From: Lachnospiraceae bacterium
Lineage (GTDB): Bacteria; Bacillota; Clostridia; Lachnospirales; Lachnospiraceae
DNA length: 64,000 bases
Assembly: GCA_900752065.1 (NCBI GenBank)
Contig: CAADTT010000122.1
Coordinates: 1-64,000, forward strand
Reading direction: 5' to 3'
The translations under genes were made by a program, and so were the position numbers. This document shows, piece after piece, positions 16,943-24,604 of the stretch. The notes below the pieces were generated by a model. It saw only the letters and a program-made list of their open reading frames with translations, had not been told where the DNA came from and did no database searches. The first letter of the stretch is position 1. Every line of letters starts with the position of its first letter.

Positions 16943-17694
16943 CCGCGCACCTCAAGCTCCACCGGACAATGATCGGACCCGAATACTTCCGTATGGATTT
17001 TCGCATCCACCAGTCTGTCCTTCAGGCTTTCCGACACACAGAAATAGTCGATCCGCCATCCGGCATTTTTTTCTCTCGCTTTAAAACGGTAAGACCACCA
17101 GGAATAAATTCCCTCCCGGTCAGGATAAAAATACCGGAAGGTATCAAGAAACCCTGCCTGTGTAAGCTCCGTAAATTTCTGTCGTTCCTCATCGGTAAAT
17201 CCTGCATTTTTCCGGTTTGTCTTAGGATTCTTCAAATCGATTTCTTTATGCGCCACATTCAGATCTCCGCAGAAAATCACAGGTTTTATCTTTTCCAGTC
17301 CTTTGAGATAACCCAGAAAATCTATCTCCCACTGCATCCGGTAGCCGAGTCTCGCCAGCTCATTCTGCGAGTTCGGCGTGTACACTGTCACCAGATAAAA
17401 GTCAGGATATTCCAGTGTGATCATACGCCCTTCCTGATCGTGTTCCTCAATTCCCATGCCGTATTTCACAGACAAGGGCTCCTCCTTCGTAAACACAGCA
17501 GTCCCGGAATACCCTTTTTTCACTGCATAGTTCCAGTACTGGTAGTATCCCGGAAGTTCAAGCTGAATCTGCCCTTCCTGCAGTTTACTCTCCTGAATGC
17601 AGAAAATATCCGCATCGATCTCCTTAAAAAAATCTAAAAAACCCTTCTGTACGCAGGCACGCAGCCCATTTACATTCCAGGATATAAGTTTCAT
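16939..17694 (-). CDS. xth: Exodeoxyribonuclease III (AP endonuclease, Xth/ExoA family)
   Basis: It repairs abasic sites and damaged 3' ends. From MKLISWNVNGLRAC the protein has 251 residues, normal for the family. Metal and catalytic motifs are seen: ISWNVNGLRA at the start, FCIQESKLQ (Glu34), LVTVYTPNSQN, FCGDLNVAHKEIDL, FTDEERQKFTEL, YSWWSYRFKAREKNAGWRIDYF and the final FGSDHCPVELEV. The ATG at 17694 lies 8 bases after GGAGG; an upstream in-frame ATG at 17709 is part of the leader. First gene of xth-uup-debranching-DUF5662. Confidence 0.96.
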   Translation of the reverse strand: MKLISWNVNGLRACVQKGFLDFFKEIDADIFCIQESKLQEGQIQLELPGYYQYWNYAVKKGYSGTAVFTKEEPLSVKYGMGIEEHDQEGRMITLEYPDFYLVTVYTPNSQNELARLGYRMQWEIDFLGYLKGLEKIKPVIFCGDLNVAHKEIDLKNPKTNRKNAGFTDEERQKFTELTQAGFLDTFRYFYPDREGIYSWWSYRFKAREKNAGWRIDYFCVSESLKDRLVDAKIHTEVFGSDHCPVELEVRG

Positions 17695-17818
17695 GATGTT
17701 GTCCTCCATATTTATGCCATTATCCCATTAATGTAATCAGTATAACACAGTTTTTTACCGATTGGTAGTTTATTCCTGTTAAATCGTTATATTTCATTTC
17801 TTAATATTGTCCTTTTTA

Positions 17819-17847
17819 TTGACAATAATCCGATACCGTACTATATT
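17819..17847 (+). promoter_or_regulatory. Promoter of marR-MATE
   Basis: TTGACA (17819-17824), 17 bases, TATATT (17842-17847). The predicted transcript starts near 17854, inside the dyad described separately. Confidence 0.75.
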
Positions 17848-17865
17848 AAAATACGATATCGGATT
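17827..17865. promoter_or_regulatory. Operator-like dyad over the marR promoter
   Basis: AATCCGATACCGTA (17827-17840) and TACGATATCGGATT (17852-17865) are 14-base inverted arms with one mismatch, separated by 11 bases. They cover the promoter spacer, the -10 and the transcription start. The likely ligand is the MarR protein encoded directly downstream, giving autorepression of itself and the efflux pump. Confidence 0.75.
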
Positions 17866-17882
17866 TGATTTAGGAGGTATTT

Positions 17883-18341
17883 ATGAAATCTATGAGAGAT
17901 TATGCCAGACGGCTGACCGTTGCCTTATTCAACATTGATGAAATCTATTACACCAACGAGCTGACAAAAACCATGCAGGAGTCGGAACTTTGCCTTATGT
18001 ATGCTCTGGATGACGGGCTTCCCCATTCCCAAAGACAGATTGCTGAAGAGTGGCTGATTCCAAAAACAACACTGAACACCCTGGTCAAACGCTGGGAACG
18101 GGACGGACTGCTGATACTTTCTTCCATTCCCGGAAAGCGCCGGGAAATGCAGATTTCTCTGACAGACTCCGGAAAACGGCATGTAGAAAAATGGATGCGT
18201 GTCGTATACCAGGCAGAAGAGGAGGCTGTGGAAAAGACCATAGAACTTTATTCTGAAGCCTTTATTGAAGCCATTGAATTTTATGTCACAGCTTTAAGGA
18301 CAGCTTTTCAAAACCAAACAGAGGAAAAAAATCATTCCTGA
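17883..18341 (+). CDS. MarR family transcriptional regulator
   Basis: This 152-residue winged-helix protein shows a MarR-like recognition region around residues 47-75 (SQRQIAEEWLIPKTTLNTLVKRWERDGLL) and a wing at about 80-95 (KRREMQISLTDSGKRH). Long flanking helices probably form the dimer. The start follows TAGGAGG. The next gene, a MATE efflux protein, starts 27 bases after its stop. MarR regulators beside MATE pumps usually repress the pump and respond to small aromatic compounds. The operator-like dyad upstream fits this. Confidence 0.92.
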   Translation: MKSMRDYARRLTVALFNIDEIYYTNELTKTMQESELCLMYALDDGLPHSQRQIAEEWLIPKTTLNTLVKRWERDGLLILSSIPGKRREMQISLTDSGKRHVEKWMRVVYQAEEEAVEKTIELYSEAFIEAIEFYVTALRTAFQNQTEEKNHS

Positions 18342-18368
18342 AGCAAGTATATCATGAAGGAGGAAATT

Positions 18369-19697
18369 ATGAAAATACAGTTATCTGATCATTTCACATA
18401 TCGAAAGCTTCTTGGCTTTACCCTGCCGTCGATCATCATGCTGATTTTTACTTCCATTTACGGCGTGGTTGACGGATTCTTCATCTCAAATTTCGTGGGC
18501 AAAACGCCTTTTGCCGCAGTAAACCTGATTATACCCTTCCTGATGCTTCTCGGTGCCATCGGCTTTATGTTCGGAACTGGCGGCAGCGCTTTGATTGCCA
18601 AAACTATGGGCGAAGGAAAAAACAGTCAGGCAGAGGAACTTTTCTCCATGTTCGTTTATGTCTCTGCAGCCTGCGGCATCCTGATCACCATCCTTGGATT
18701 CATTTTCCTTCGTCCTGTATCGGCCCTTTTGGGAGCTGAAGGCTCTATGCTGGATGACTGCGTGCTTTATGGGCGTATAGTCCTGATCACACTGCCCTGC
18801 TATATTCTTCAATTTGAGTTCCAGAGTTTTTTTGTAACAGCAGAAAAGCCACGATTGGGCCTCATAGTTACGGTTGCTGCCGGAATCACAAATATGGTAC
18901 TGGACGCCCTATTTGTCGCTCTCTTCCACTGGGGACTCGCGGGTGCGGCGGCAGCCACGGCATTCAGCCAGGCGGTTGGCGGTATCATGCCGCTGCTCTA
19001 CTTCGGCCGTCCAAATACCAGCCTTCTGCGCCTGAGAAAAACCCATTTTGACGGCAGGTCGCTGCTGAAAGCCTGTACAAATGGATCTTCTGAGCTGATG
19101 TCAAACATCTCTATGTCTCTTGTAAATATGCTTTACAATGTGCAGCTCATAAAGTTTTCCGGTGAGGACGGTGTCGCCGCATACGGTGTTCTGATGTATG
19201 TCAATCTCATTTTTCTCTCCGCCTTCATCGGCTACTCCGTAGGAACCGCCCCCGTCATCAGCTATCATTACGGCGCCGGAAATCATCCTGAGCTAAAAAG
19301 CCTTTTGAAAAAAAGCCTTTCTGTCATCTCCGTCTTTTCCATATGCATGTTCGGACTTGCGGAAGTACTGGCGCGCCCGCTCTCCGTTCTTTTTACAGGG
19401 TATGACACGGCGCTTTTAGGGCTAACCCTCAGAGGATTTTTCATCTTCTCCTTTTCTTTCCTCTTTTCCGGGTTTTCTATTTTCGGCTCTTCCTTTTTTA
19501 CAGCGCTGAACGATGGACTGACCTCTGCCCTCATTTCCTTTCTCCGTACCCTGGTATTTCAGACTGCCTCGGTACTGATTCTCCCGGTATTCTTCCGGAT
19601 TGACGGCGTCTGGTTCTCCATCGTGGCGGCTGAATTATCGGCTTGTATCGTTACTTTCCTGTTTTTGATCGGGAAAAGAAAGAAATACCAATATTAG
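18369..19697 (+). CDS. MATE family efflux transporter (MepA-like)
   Basis: This is a 442-residue membrane protein with about 12 hydrophobic segments in two similar halves, typical of MATE exporters that use Na+ or H+ to expel cationic drugs or metabolites. The N-terminal pattern FTLPSIIMLIFTSIYGVVDGFFISNFVG and the LGAIGFMFGTGGSALIAK segment fit the MepA/DinF side of the family. The second half has a similar GYSVGTAPVISYHYGAG. The ATG at 18369 follows AAGGAGG; an ATG at 18354 lies before that site. It is in an operon with the marR gene. Confidence 0.93.
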   Translation: MKIQLSDHFTYRKLLGFTLPSIIMLIFTSIYGVVDGFFISNFVGKTPFAAVNLIIPFLMLLGAIGFMFGTGGSALIAKTMGEGKNSQAEELFSMFVYVSAACGILITILGFIFLRPVSALLGAEGSMLDDCVLYGRIVLITLPCYILQFEFQSFFVTAEKPRLGLIVTVAAGITNMVLDALFVALFHWGLAGAAAATAFSQAVGGIMPLLYFGRPNTSLLRLRKTHFDGRSLLKACTNGSSELMSNISMSLVNMLYNVQLIKFSGEDGVAAYGVLMYVNLIFLSAFIGYSVGTAPVISYHYGAGNHPELKSLLKKSLSVISVFSICMFGLAEVLARPLSVLFTGYDTALLGLTLRGFFIFSFSFLFSGFSIFGSSFFTALNDGLTSALISFLRTLVFQTASVLILPVFFRIDGVWFSIVAAELSACIVTFLFLIGKRKKYQY

Positions 19698-19752
19698 CTT
19701 CCATATATATACATATTCTAAATGTATCAACCCCTCCCGCAAATAAAACTCC

Positions 19753-19786
19753 ATTGCCGCTTCATATAGTTATATGAAACGGCAAT
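19753..19786. terminator. Hairpin between the converging MATE and htrA genes
   Basis: ATTGCCG-C-TTCATATA (19753-19768) and TATATGAA-A-CGGCAAT (19771-19786) form a 16-position stem with one mismatch and a GT loop. T-rich sequence on both sides is moderate, so it may serve as a two-way terminator. Confidence 0.55.
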
Positions 19787-19802
19787 TCCTTCTACTGATT
19801 CA

Positions 19803-21002
19803 TTAACCCAGCGTAATGCTGACTGTTTCCTCCACATATTCCCCGTTTTCTGTCGTCTGCACAGTCAGTTCCACGGTTTCCCCGCTCTTATAATACTGCA
19901 GCCGCTCTTTTAACTCCTGAATACTGCTCACAGCGCTTCCGTCAAAAGCAGTAATAATATCTCCCCTTTTCAGACCCGCATTCTGAGCGGCACTGTTTTC
20001 TTCTATCTCGGTCACGCAGACTCCCGATGGAATCCCGTAAACCTGTGTCGCCTCTTCACTGACACTCTGTCCGCTGATGCCCATGTAGGCAGACTCGCCT
20101 TCCGCAGCCTTCGTCCGCGTCTCCTGGTTCATTAGCTCCTCTAAGATCGGCTGTGCCTTCGACACCGGAATCGCATAGCCCATCCCCTCCACACCGGAAG
20201 AGGAAGCTTTCGCCGAATTGATGCCGATCAGCTCTCCGCTCATGTTCAGCAGTGCTCCGCCGCTGTTTCCGGGATTGATGGCTGCGTCGGTCTGGATCAG
20301 ATTGTCGTAAGTAGATGTTCCTCCGTCCTCTATGCTGATGGAACGGTCCAGGGCACTGACGATCCCTGTGGTGACGGACTGTCCGTATCCCAGCGCGTTT
20401 CCGATGGCTACCACCTGTTCACCTACGAGCAATTCATCTGAATCTCCCACCTGCGCGATCTTGATCTGGTCCATCGTATCCTCTGAGATGTCCGTCAGCT
20501 TTACCGCAACCACTGCCAGATCATTGGCAGGATCTGTTCCCTTGATCTGTGCTTCGCAGGAGCTGTCATCCGAGAAACTAACCGTCAGCTCCTGTGCGCC
20601 TTCTACCACATGGCTATTGGTACAGATCAGCAGCTCTTCATCGTTCTTCCCTACGATGATCCCGGAACCTGCGCCTTCGCTCTCATACTGGTAAGACCGT
20701 CCGTGAAAATAACTCTGTACCTCCTGCACCGACTTGCTGGTGATCGCCACCACAGAAGGCATCGCATTCTGTGCCACCTCTGTCACCCCGGAAATGGTGG
20801 TATCCGCACCGGCTGTCGATGTGTTTACCAGCTTTGCCGTCTGATTCAGGGATACTTTTTCCGTATTTTCCTGCGCCGTACTCTGACTGCTCTGGGCTGC
20901 CTGCTTCACGCCTGCGGAATAACTGTAAATGCCTGTAGATACACAAGCCGCCGTCCCCATCACTGCCAATCCTAAAAATAATGCCAAACTCTTTTTTCTC
21001 AT
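19803..21002 (-). CDS. htrA: HtrA/DegP-like serine protease with PDZ domain
   Basis: This is a membrane-anchored envelope quality-control protease of the S1C family. From the ATG at 21002 (MRKKSLALFLG) the protein has 399 residues, with one N-terminal hydrophobic segment (about 4-22) as anchor. A Ser/Thr/Gln-rich stretch follows, then the protease with His in CTNSHVVEG, Asp in DPANDLAVV and the nucleophile in NPGNSGGALLN. One PDZ domain (about 300-395) holds AGLKRGDIITAFDGSAV. The start lies 9 bases after AGGAGG. It is transcribed alone. No two-component system is adjacent, so control by envelope stress is not shown. Confidence 0.95.
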   Translation of the reverse strand: MRKKSLALFLGLAVMGTAACVSTGIYSYSAGVKQAAQSSQSTAQENTEKVSLNQTAKLVNTSTAGADTTISGVTEVAQNAMPSVVAITSKSVQEVQSYFHGRSYQYESEGAGSGIIVGKNDEELLICTNSHVVEGAQELTVSFSDDSSCEAQIKGTDPANDLAVVAVKLTDISEDTMDQIKIAQVGDSDELLVGEQVVAIGNALGYGQSVTTGIVSALDRSISIEDGGTSTYDNLIQTDAAINPGNSGGALLNMSGELIGINSAKASSSGVEGMGYAIPVSKAQPILEELMNQETRTKAAEGESAYMGISGQSVSEEATQVYGIPSGVCVTEIEENSAAQNAGLKRGDIITAFDGSAVSSIQELKERLQYYKSGETVELTVQTTENGEYVEETVSITLG

Positions 21003-21349
21003 AGTAAAAAACCTCCTATATTGAATCATCAAATCTGTTGTTTGTTTTGTTTCCTTTTGATGAGTCTAATATAAGCGGTCTTTATGGTTACTTTGTGATA
21101 AAAACGTGGAAAAAATTTGATAAAAGTAAGTGCAAACGGTGAACAGGAGCGTGAAATGCTCCGTCCAGGGACGAAGGATTAAATGTTTTGTCTCAAGCAT
21201 CCTATGTTACTCCTTCCCTACGATATGGTGTCCTTCATTCTTGCATAGATTGCCCTGTTTTGCAAGCTCGGACATACTTGACATCTCTTATGAAAACGTG
21301 CAGAATAGTTGGGAATGCATCCTAAAATCTATGGAAAGGAAACAAGACA
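21003..21349. other. Intergenic region between htrA and the M18 aminopeptidase
   Basis: No gene is seen in these 347 bases. It contains the htrA ribosome site, small hairpins such as GGAGC/GCTCC at 21146-21162 and CGTCC/GGACG just after, and a promoter for the aminopeptidase at 21278-21306. The stretch 21170-21275 has no recognisable feature. Confidence 0.55.
21278..21306 (+). promoter_or_regulatory. Promoter of the M18 aminopeptidase gene
   Basis: TTGACA (21278-21283), 17 bases, CAGAAT (21301-21306). The leader would be about 37 bases. Confidence 0.55.
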
Positions 21350-22660
21350 ATGTTTGAAACGACGACGGAACATCTCATAAATTTTATTGAAAAAAGCCCG
21401 AGCTGCTACCATGTGATCCACAATTTCCGCCAGCTTTTGACAGAGCACGGATTTCGGGAGCTGACAGAATCCCGGTACTGGAAACTGAAGGAAGGCGGAC
21501 GGTACTTTGTGGTTCGAAATGGCTCCTCCCTCATAGCTTTTCAGATTCCCGCAAAAAACTTTAAAAATTTTCAGATCACCGCCTCCCACAGCGATTCTCC
21601 TTCCTTTAAGATCAAGGAACATGAGGAAATGTCGGTGGACGGCCACTATATAGAGCTGAACACGGAGCGTTACGGCGGCATGATCTTCTCTCCCTGGTTT
21701 GACCGTCCCCTGTCCGTGGCAGGAAAAGCGATCGTCCGAAGCGGGAATCTTTTCGAGACACGCCTGGTCAACATCGACCGGGACCTGGTAATGATTCCGA
21801 ATGCCGCCATTCACATGAACCGCCAGGTCAATGAGGGCTACCATTACCACGCCCAGAAGGATATGCTGCCCCTCTTCGGTGACGAGACAGCGAAGGGCTG
21901 CTTCCGGAAGCTTCTTGCAGAAGAGCTTCAGGCAGAAGAAGATGACATTCTGGGAACGGATCTCTTTTTGTACAACCGTATGCCCGGCACGATCTGGGGC
22001 GCTAACCGGGAATATTTTTCCTGCACAAAACTGGATGACCTGCAGTGCGCTTACGCATCCATGCATGCTTTTCTGGATAGCGGTAATCCCGACAGCGTCT
22101 CTGTCTGCTGTATCTTTGACAACGAGGAGGTAGGCAGCACCACCAAGCAGGGGGCAGACTCTACTCTGCTTTCCGATACGCTGGAGCGCATCAATGACAG
22201 CCTCGGCCGCACCCGCGAGGAATACAAAATGGCCGTTGCCGCCAGTTTCATGCTCTCTGCCGACAACGCCCATGCCGTTCATCCTCATCATCTGGATAAA
22301 GCCGATCCCACCAACCGCCCCTATATGAACCACGGACCTGTCATCAAATACAATGCCAACCAGAAATATACCACGGATGCTGTCTCCGGCGCTATCTTCA
22401 AGGGAATCTGCGACAGAGCAGGCGTCCCCTGCCAGACCTTTGCAAACCACTCAGACCTTCCCGGCGGCTCAACCCTGGGGAACATTTTAAACACCCACGT
22501 TTCCCTGCATACGGTGGATATCGGTCTTGCACAGCTTGCCATGCATTCTCCCTATGAGACTGCCGGAACAAAGGATACCTGGTATATGATTTCTGCCATA
22601 AAAGAATTTTATAATACGCACATTGAAATGCATACACCCGGCAGCTTCTTATTCGTATAG
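21350..22660 (+). CDS. M18 family aminopeptidase
   Basis: This is a cytosolic metallo-aminopeptidase of the aspartyl aminopeptidase family, 436 residues, normal for bacterial members. Zinc-site motifs are visible: TASHSDSPSFKIK near residues 80-92 (His and Asp ligands), CIFDNEEVGSTTKQGA near 255-270 (Glu-Glu) and a late segment LSADNAHAVHPHHLDK near 305-320. The C-terminal NTHVSLHTVDIGLAQLAMHS supplies the last His ligand. It removes N-terminal, often acidic, residues from peptides. The start follows GGAAAGG. It is a single gene. Confidence 0.95.
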   Translation: MFETTTEHLINFIEKSPSCYHVIHNFRQLLTEHGFRELTESRYWKLKEGGRYFVVRNGSSLIAFQIPAKNFKNFQITASHSDSPSFKIKEHEEMSVDGHYIELNTERYGGMIFSPWFDRPLSVAGKAIVRSGNLFETRLVNIDRDLVMIPNAAIHMNRQVNEGYHYHAQKDMLPLFGDETAKGCFRKLLAEELQAEEDDILGTDLFLYNRMPGTIWGANREYFSCTKLDDLQCAYASMHAFLDSGNPDSVSVCCIFDNEEVGSTTKQGADSTLLSDTLERINDSLGRTREEYKMAVAASFMLSADNAHAVHPHHLDKADPTNRPYMNHGPVIKYNANQKYTTDAVSGAIFKGICDRAGVPCQTFANHSDLPGGSTLGNILNTHVSLHTVDIGLAQLAMHSPYETAGTKDTWYMISAIKEFYNTHIEMHTPGSFLFV

Positions 22661-22682
22661 TCTGCCGTCTCCATGCAGAGCG

Positions 22683-22865
22683 CTACATCTGTTTCCGCAC
22701 GATTCTGTATTCGTCCCCCATTCGGAAATAAGGGCATTCCCGATAATTTCCGGTGATAAACCGGGACATTTCATCTTCGTCCAGATTGACTTCACAGGTG
22801 TAGCACTCATATTCGTCATCATAGCTGTAATTCATGCAGTATTCGCATTTTGAGCTATTACTCAT
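22683..22865 (-). CDS. DUF6472 family small Cys-rich protein
   Basis: This 60-residue protein has CEYCMNYSYDDEYECYTC (residues 7-24) and one more Cys in YRECPYF (about 42-48). Five cysteines with CxxC spacing suggest a small metal-binding site. It fits the DUF6472 family of Lachnospiraceae, whose function is unknown. It starts 2 bases after the stop of the SagB-type nitroreductase and is probably cotranscribed and translationally linked. GGAGAG precedes the start. Confidence 0.82.
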   Translation of the reverse strand: MSNSSKCEYCMNYSYDDEYECYTCEVNLDEDEMSRFITGNYRECPYFRMGDEYRIVRKQM

Positions 22866-22867
22866 AG

Positions 22868-23668
22868 TTACTCTCCGCCTTTCTGTATTTTCTTGCCTGC
22901 CGGGGCAACATAAACAGTAAATTCATAATCTGTTTCTGCTGACGGTCCCGGCATAAAACCCATAAGCTCGTCCAAAAGCTCCTGATCATAAGCCCCCACA
23001 GCACAAGTACCGCATCCGATGGCCTCACATGCCAGATATAGATTCTCGCATACATGCCCGGCATCGATCAGCATATATTTATGGGACTGCAGCCCATAAC
23101 GCCATTCCGTCCGATAAGGAAGGACACTCCACACAAAAGTAACAGGTGCTGATGCGGCAAAACTCTGTCCATTCAGCGCCTCTTTCAGTTCCGCCTCATA
23201 ATCGCCCTTCTCTTTCCACACTTCCAACTCATGCGACTCCGGCAGATAATGATAAATTCCCGGAATCATTCCTTCTACATTGCTGATAAAAAGATATGTT
23301 TCAAAGGGATGTCTGGAACCAGCCGAAGGTACATTCCGAAACGTTACCTGTTTAAATCTCCCTGCGAAATGCCTGATTCCCTGCGTTGCCCAGAGCAGAA
23401 AAGAAAGCTCCTTTAAAGAAAGCTCCGTATCCGCATATTCCCTGCAGCTTTCTCTTCCCTTCAAAAGTTCTAATAATCCCACCCCCTGCACTACATCCTC
23501 AAAATCGAGAGGAAGCGCCGTCTTTTTCGTTCCTTTCGCCTCTTTTATGGGCAGCGGAAACTGTAGCTTCTGCTGCTGGTCGGTAGGTTCTGCATGTATG
23601 TACTGAGATGTATAACCCTTCATCATCTCCCGCTGCTTTAAAATCTGGTATCTTGTCGTTTCATTCAT
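22868..23668 (-). CDS. SagB/ThcOx-type nitroreductase-family dehydrogenase
   Basis: This is an FMN-dependent nitroreductase-fold protein of 266 residues from MNETTRYQ. Conserved parts include RESCREYADTELSLKELSFLLWATQGI (FMN phosphate contact), VPSAGSRHPFETYL and CEAIGCGTCAVGAYDQELLDELMG. Family members with SagB act as azoline dehydrogenases in peptide modification, but no SagC/D cyclodehydratase or precursor peptide is here, so a stand-alone redox role is more likely. The start at 23668 lies 7 bases after AGGAGG; the longer frame to 23734 runs into the leader repeat and lacks a ribosome site. Cotranscribed with DUF6472. Confidence 0.88.
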   Translation of the reverse strand: MNETTRYQILKQREMMKGYTSQYIHAEPTDQQQKLQFPLPIKEAKGTKKTALPLDFEDVVQGVGLLELLKGRESCREYADTELSLKELSFLLWATQGIRHFAGRFKQVTFRNVPSAGSRHPFETYLFISNVEGMIPGIYHYLPESHELEVWKEKGDYEAELKEALNGQSFAASAPVTFVWSVLPYRTEWRYGLQSHKYMLIDAGHVCENLYLACEAIGCGTCAVGAYDQELLDELMGFMPGPSAETDYEFTVYVAPAGKKIQKGGE

Positions 23669-23702
23669 CGTATCCGCCTCCTGAGAATCCATCTTCTGAC
23701 AT

Positions 23703-23730
23703 TTTATTCCCGCAGGCAACGAGCCAGACG
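23703..23730 (-). repeat. Leader repeat, copy C
   Basis: Read on the minus strand, the 28 bases (CGTCTGGCTCGTTGCC ... GGGAATAAA) match copy A in 23 of 28 positions. It ends 34 bases before the nitroreductase start codon, in the same orientation relative to the gene as the other copies. Confidence 0.7.
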
Positions 23731-23860
23731 CCATCCACAGGGTGCCGTCGGTGTGCTTGCATGGATATTTGTCTCATCATACCATTGCAAAGCTTCAATC
23801 TCAAGGAAAAATTAGGGTTTGCCGCTTCCCCCGGAACTATTATCTATTCTGATAAATCGC

Positions 23861-23889
23861 TTGCAATATCTTGCGCCATCTGTTAAAGT
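23861..23889 (+). promoter_or_regulatory. Candidate promoter of the DUF1292 gene
   Basis: TTGCAA (23861-23866), 17 bases, TAAAGT (23884-23889). The leader would be about 70 bases. The rest of the 298-base gap back to the nitroreductase holds only repeat copy C. Confidence 0.5.
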
Positions 23890-23966
23890 GAAAAAGACAG
23901 TTTATGCACCCTGTTGATTGGGTGTCCTGATGTTACAAATGTATACAGAATGGTGAGGTATTAAAG

Positions 23967-24323
23967 ATGAGTGATTTTGAAAATTGCAGCGGCAACTGCG
24001 GAAGCTGCGGAAGTTCCTGTGATTCTGCGGAAGGCGGAGCCACGGTAACACTGACACTGGATGACGGTTCTGTACTGGAATGTGCAGTGCTGACAGTTTT
24101 TCCAGCCGGGGATAAGGAGTACATTGCCCTTCTTCCTTTAAACGAAAACGGACAGAATGAAGATGGAGAAGTGTTCCTCTATCGTTTCACTGAGGAAAAC
24201 GGTGAACCGCAGCTTGACAACATTGAGGATGATGAAGAATACGAAATCGTCGCAGATGCTTTTGACGAGCTGTTAGACTCTATGGAGTTTGATGAAATCG
24301 TAGGTGAAGATGAACTGAATTAA
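23967..24323 (+). CDS. DUF1292 domain protein with Cys-rich N-terminus
   Basis: This is a 118-residue, strongly acidic cytosolic protein. Residues about 25-105 fit DUF1292: TVTLTLDDGSVLECAVLTVF, KEYIALLPLNE, EVFLYRFTEE and DDEEYEIVADAFDELL. In Firmicutes small DUF1292 proteins often lie by ruvX or mnmA, but here the gene stands alone. The function is not known. The first 17 residues carry four cysteines (CSGNCGSCGSSC), an addition that could bind metal. The start follows GTGAGG. A very strong terminator follows. Confidence 0.88.
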   Translation: MSDFENCSGNCGSCGSSCDSAEGGATVTLTLDDGSVLECAVLTVFPAGDKEYIALLPLNENGQNEDGEVFLYRFTEENGEPQLDNIEDDEEYEIVADAFDELLDSMEFDEIVGEDELN

Positions 24324-24331
24324 GCGATATA

Positions 24332-24378
24332 CGAAAAGGATGCCGCCGGAACCACATTTCCGTGCGGCATCCTTTTCG
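24332..24378 (+). terminator. Terminator of the DUF1292 gene
   Basis: CGAAAAGGATGCCGC (24332-24346) and GCGGCATCCTTTTCG (24364-24378) form a perfect 15-bp stem with T-run, and an inner CGGA/TCCG pair extends it. Confidence 0.85.
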
Positions 24379-24408
24379 TTGACATGCACACACAAAACCG
24401 ATCCGGAC

Positions 24409-24437
24409 TTGACAGTTCTCATTTTTCTTTTTATACT
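24409..24437 (+). promoter_or_regulatory. Promoter of the Y-family polymerase operon
   Basis: TTGACA (24409-24414), 17 bases, TATACT (24432-24437). The predicted transcript start is near 24444, just before the LexA box. Confidence 0.75.
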
Positions 24438-24450
24438 GTTTTATATAAAT

Positions 24451-24464
24451 CGAACGTTCGTTCT
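24451..24464. promoter_or_regulatory. LexA (SOS) box
   Basis: CGAAC-GTTC-GTTCT fits the Gram-positive LexA/DinR pattern CGAAC-N4-GTTC. It lies about 7-21 bases after the predicted transcription start of an error-prone polymerase gene, a normal place for SOS repression. Confidence 0.75.
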
Positions 24465-24535
24465 TTTAAATTTCTCCTGCTCTTTATAAGAAACAAAAAA
24501 CGTCTGCAGACAGCCGCCAAATGCCTGCAGGCAGC

Positions 24536-24563
24536 CACTTAGCTCGTTGCTCACGGGAATAAA
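24536..24563 (+). repeat. Leader repeat, copy B
   Basis: It is identical to copy A in 26 of 28 positions (CACTTAGCTCGTTGCTC ... GGGAATAAA). It lies 41 bases before the polymerase start codon. Upstream GACAGCCGCCA (24509-24519) also occurs 99 bases before the core of copy A (6996-7006), so the similarity extends beyond the core with a length difference. Confidence 0.75.
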
Positions 24564-24604
24564 AAGAGAAAAGTGGAGGAAGATAAAAAGGAAGGAGGTA
24601 TCCG

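Noticed and set aside
21329..22450. Minus-strand reading frame of 373 codons across the M18 aminopeptidase
   Set aside because: It is antisense to a gene with all zinc-site motifs in place, and shows no family motif of its own.
22868..23734. RiPP-type cluster around the SagB-like protein
   Set aside because: No precursor peptide, cyclodehydratase or export gene is next to it; the neighbours are DUF6472, an M18 aminopeptidase and DUF1292.
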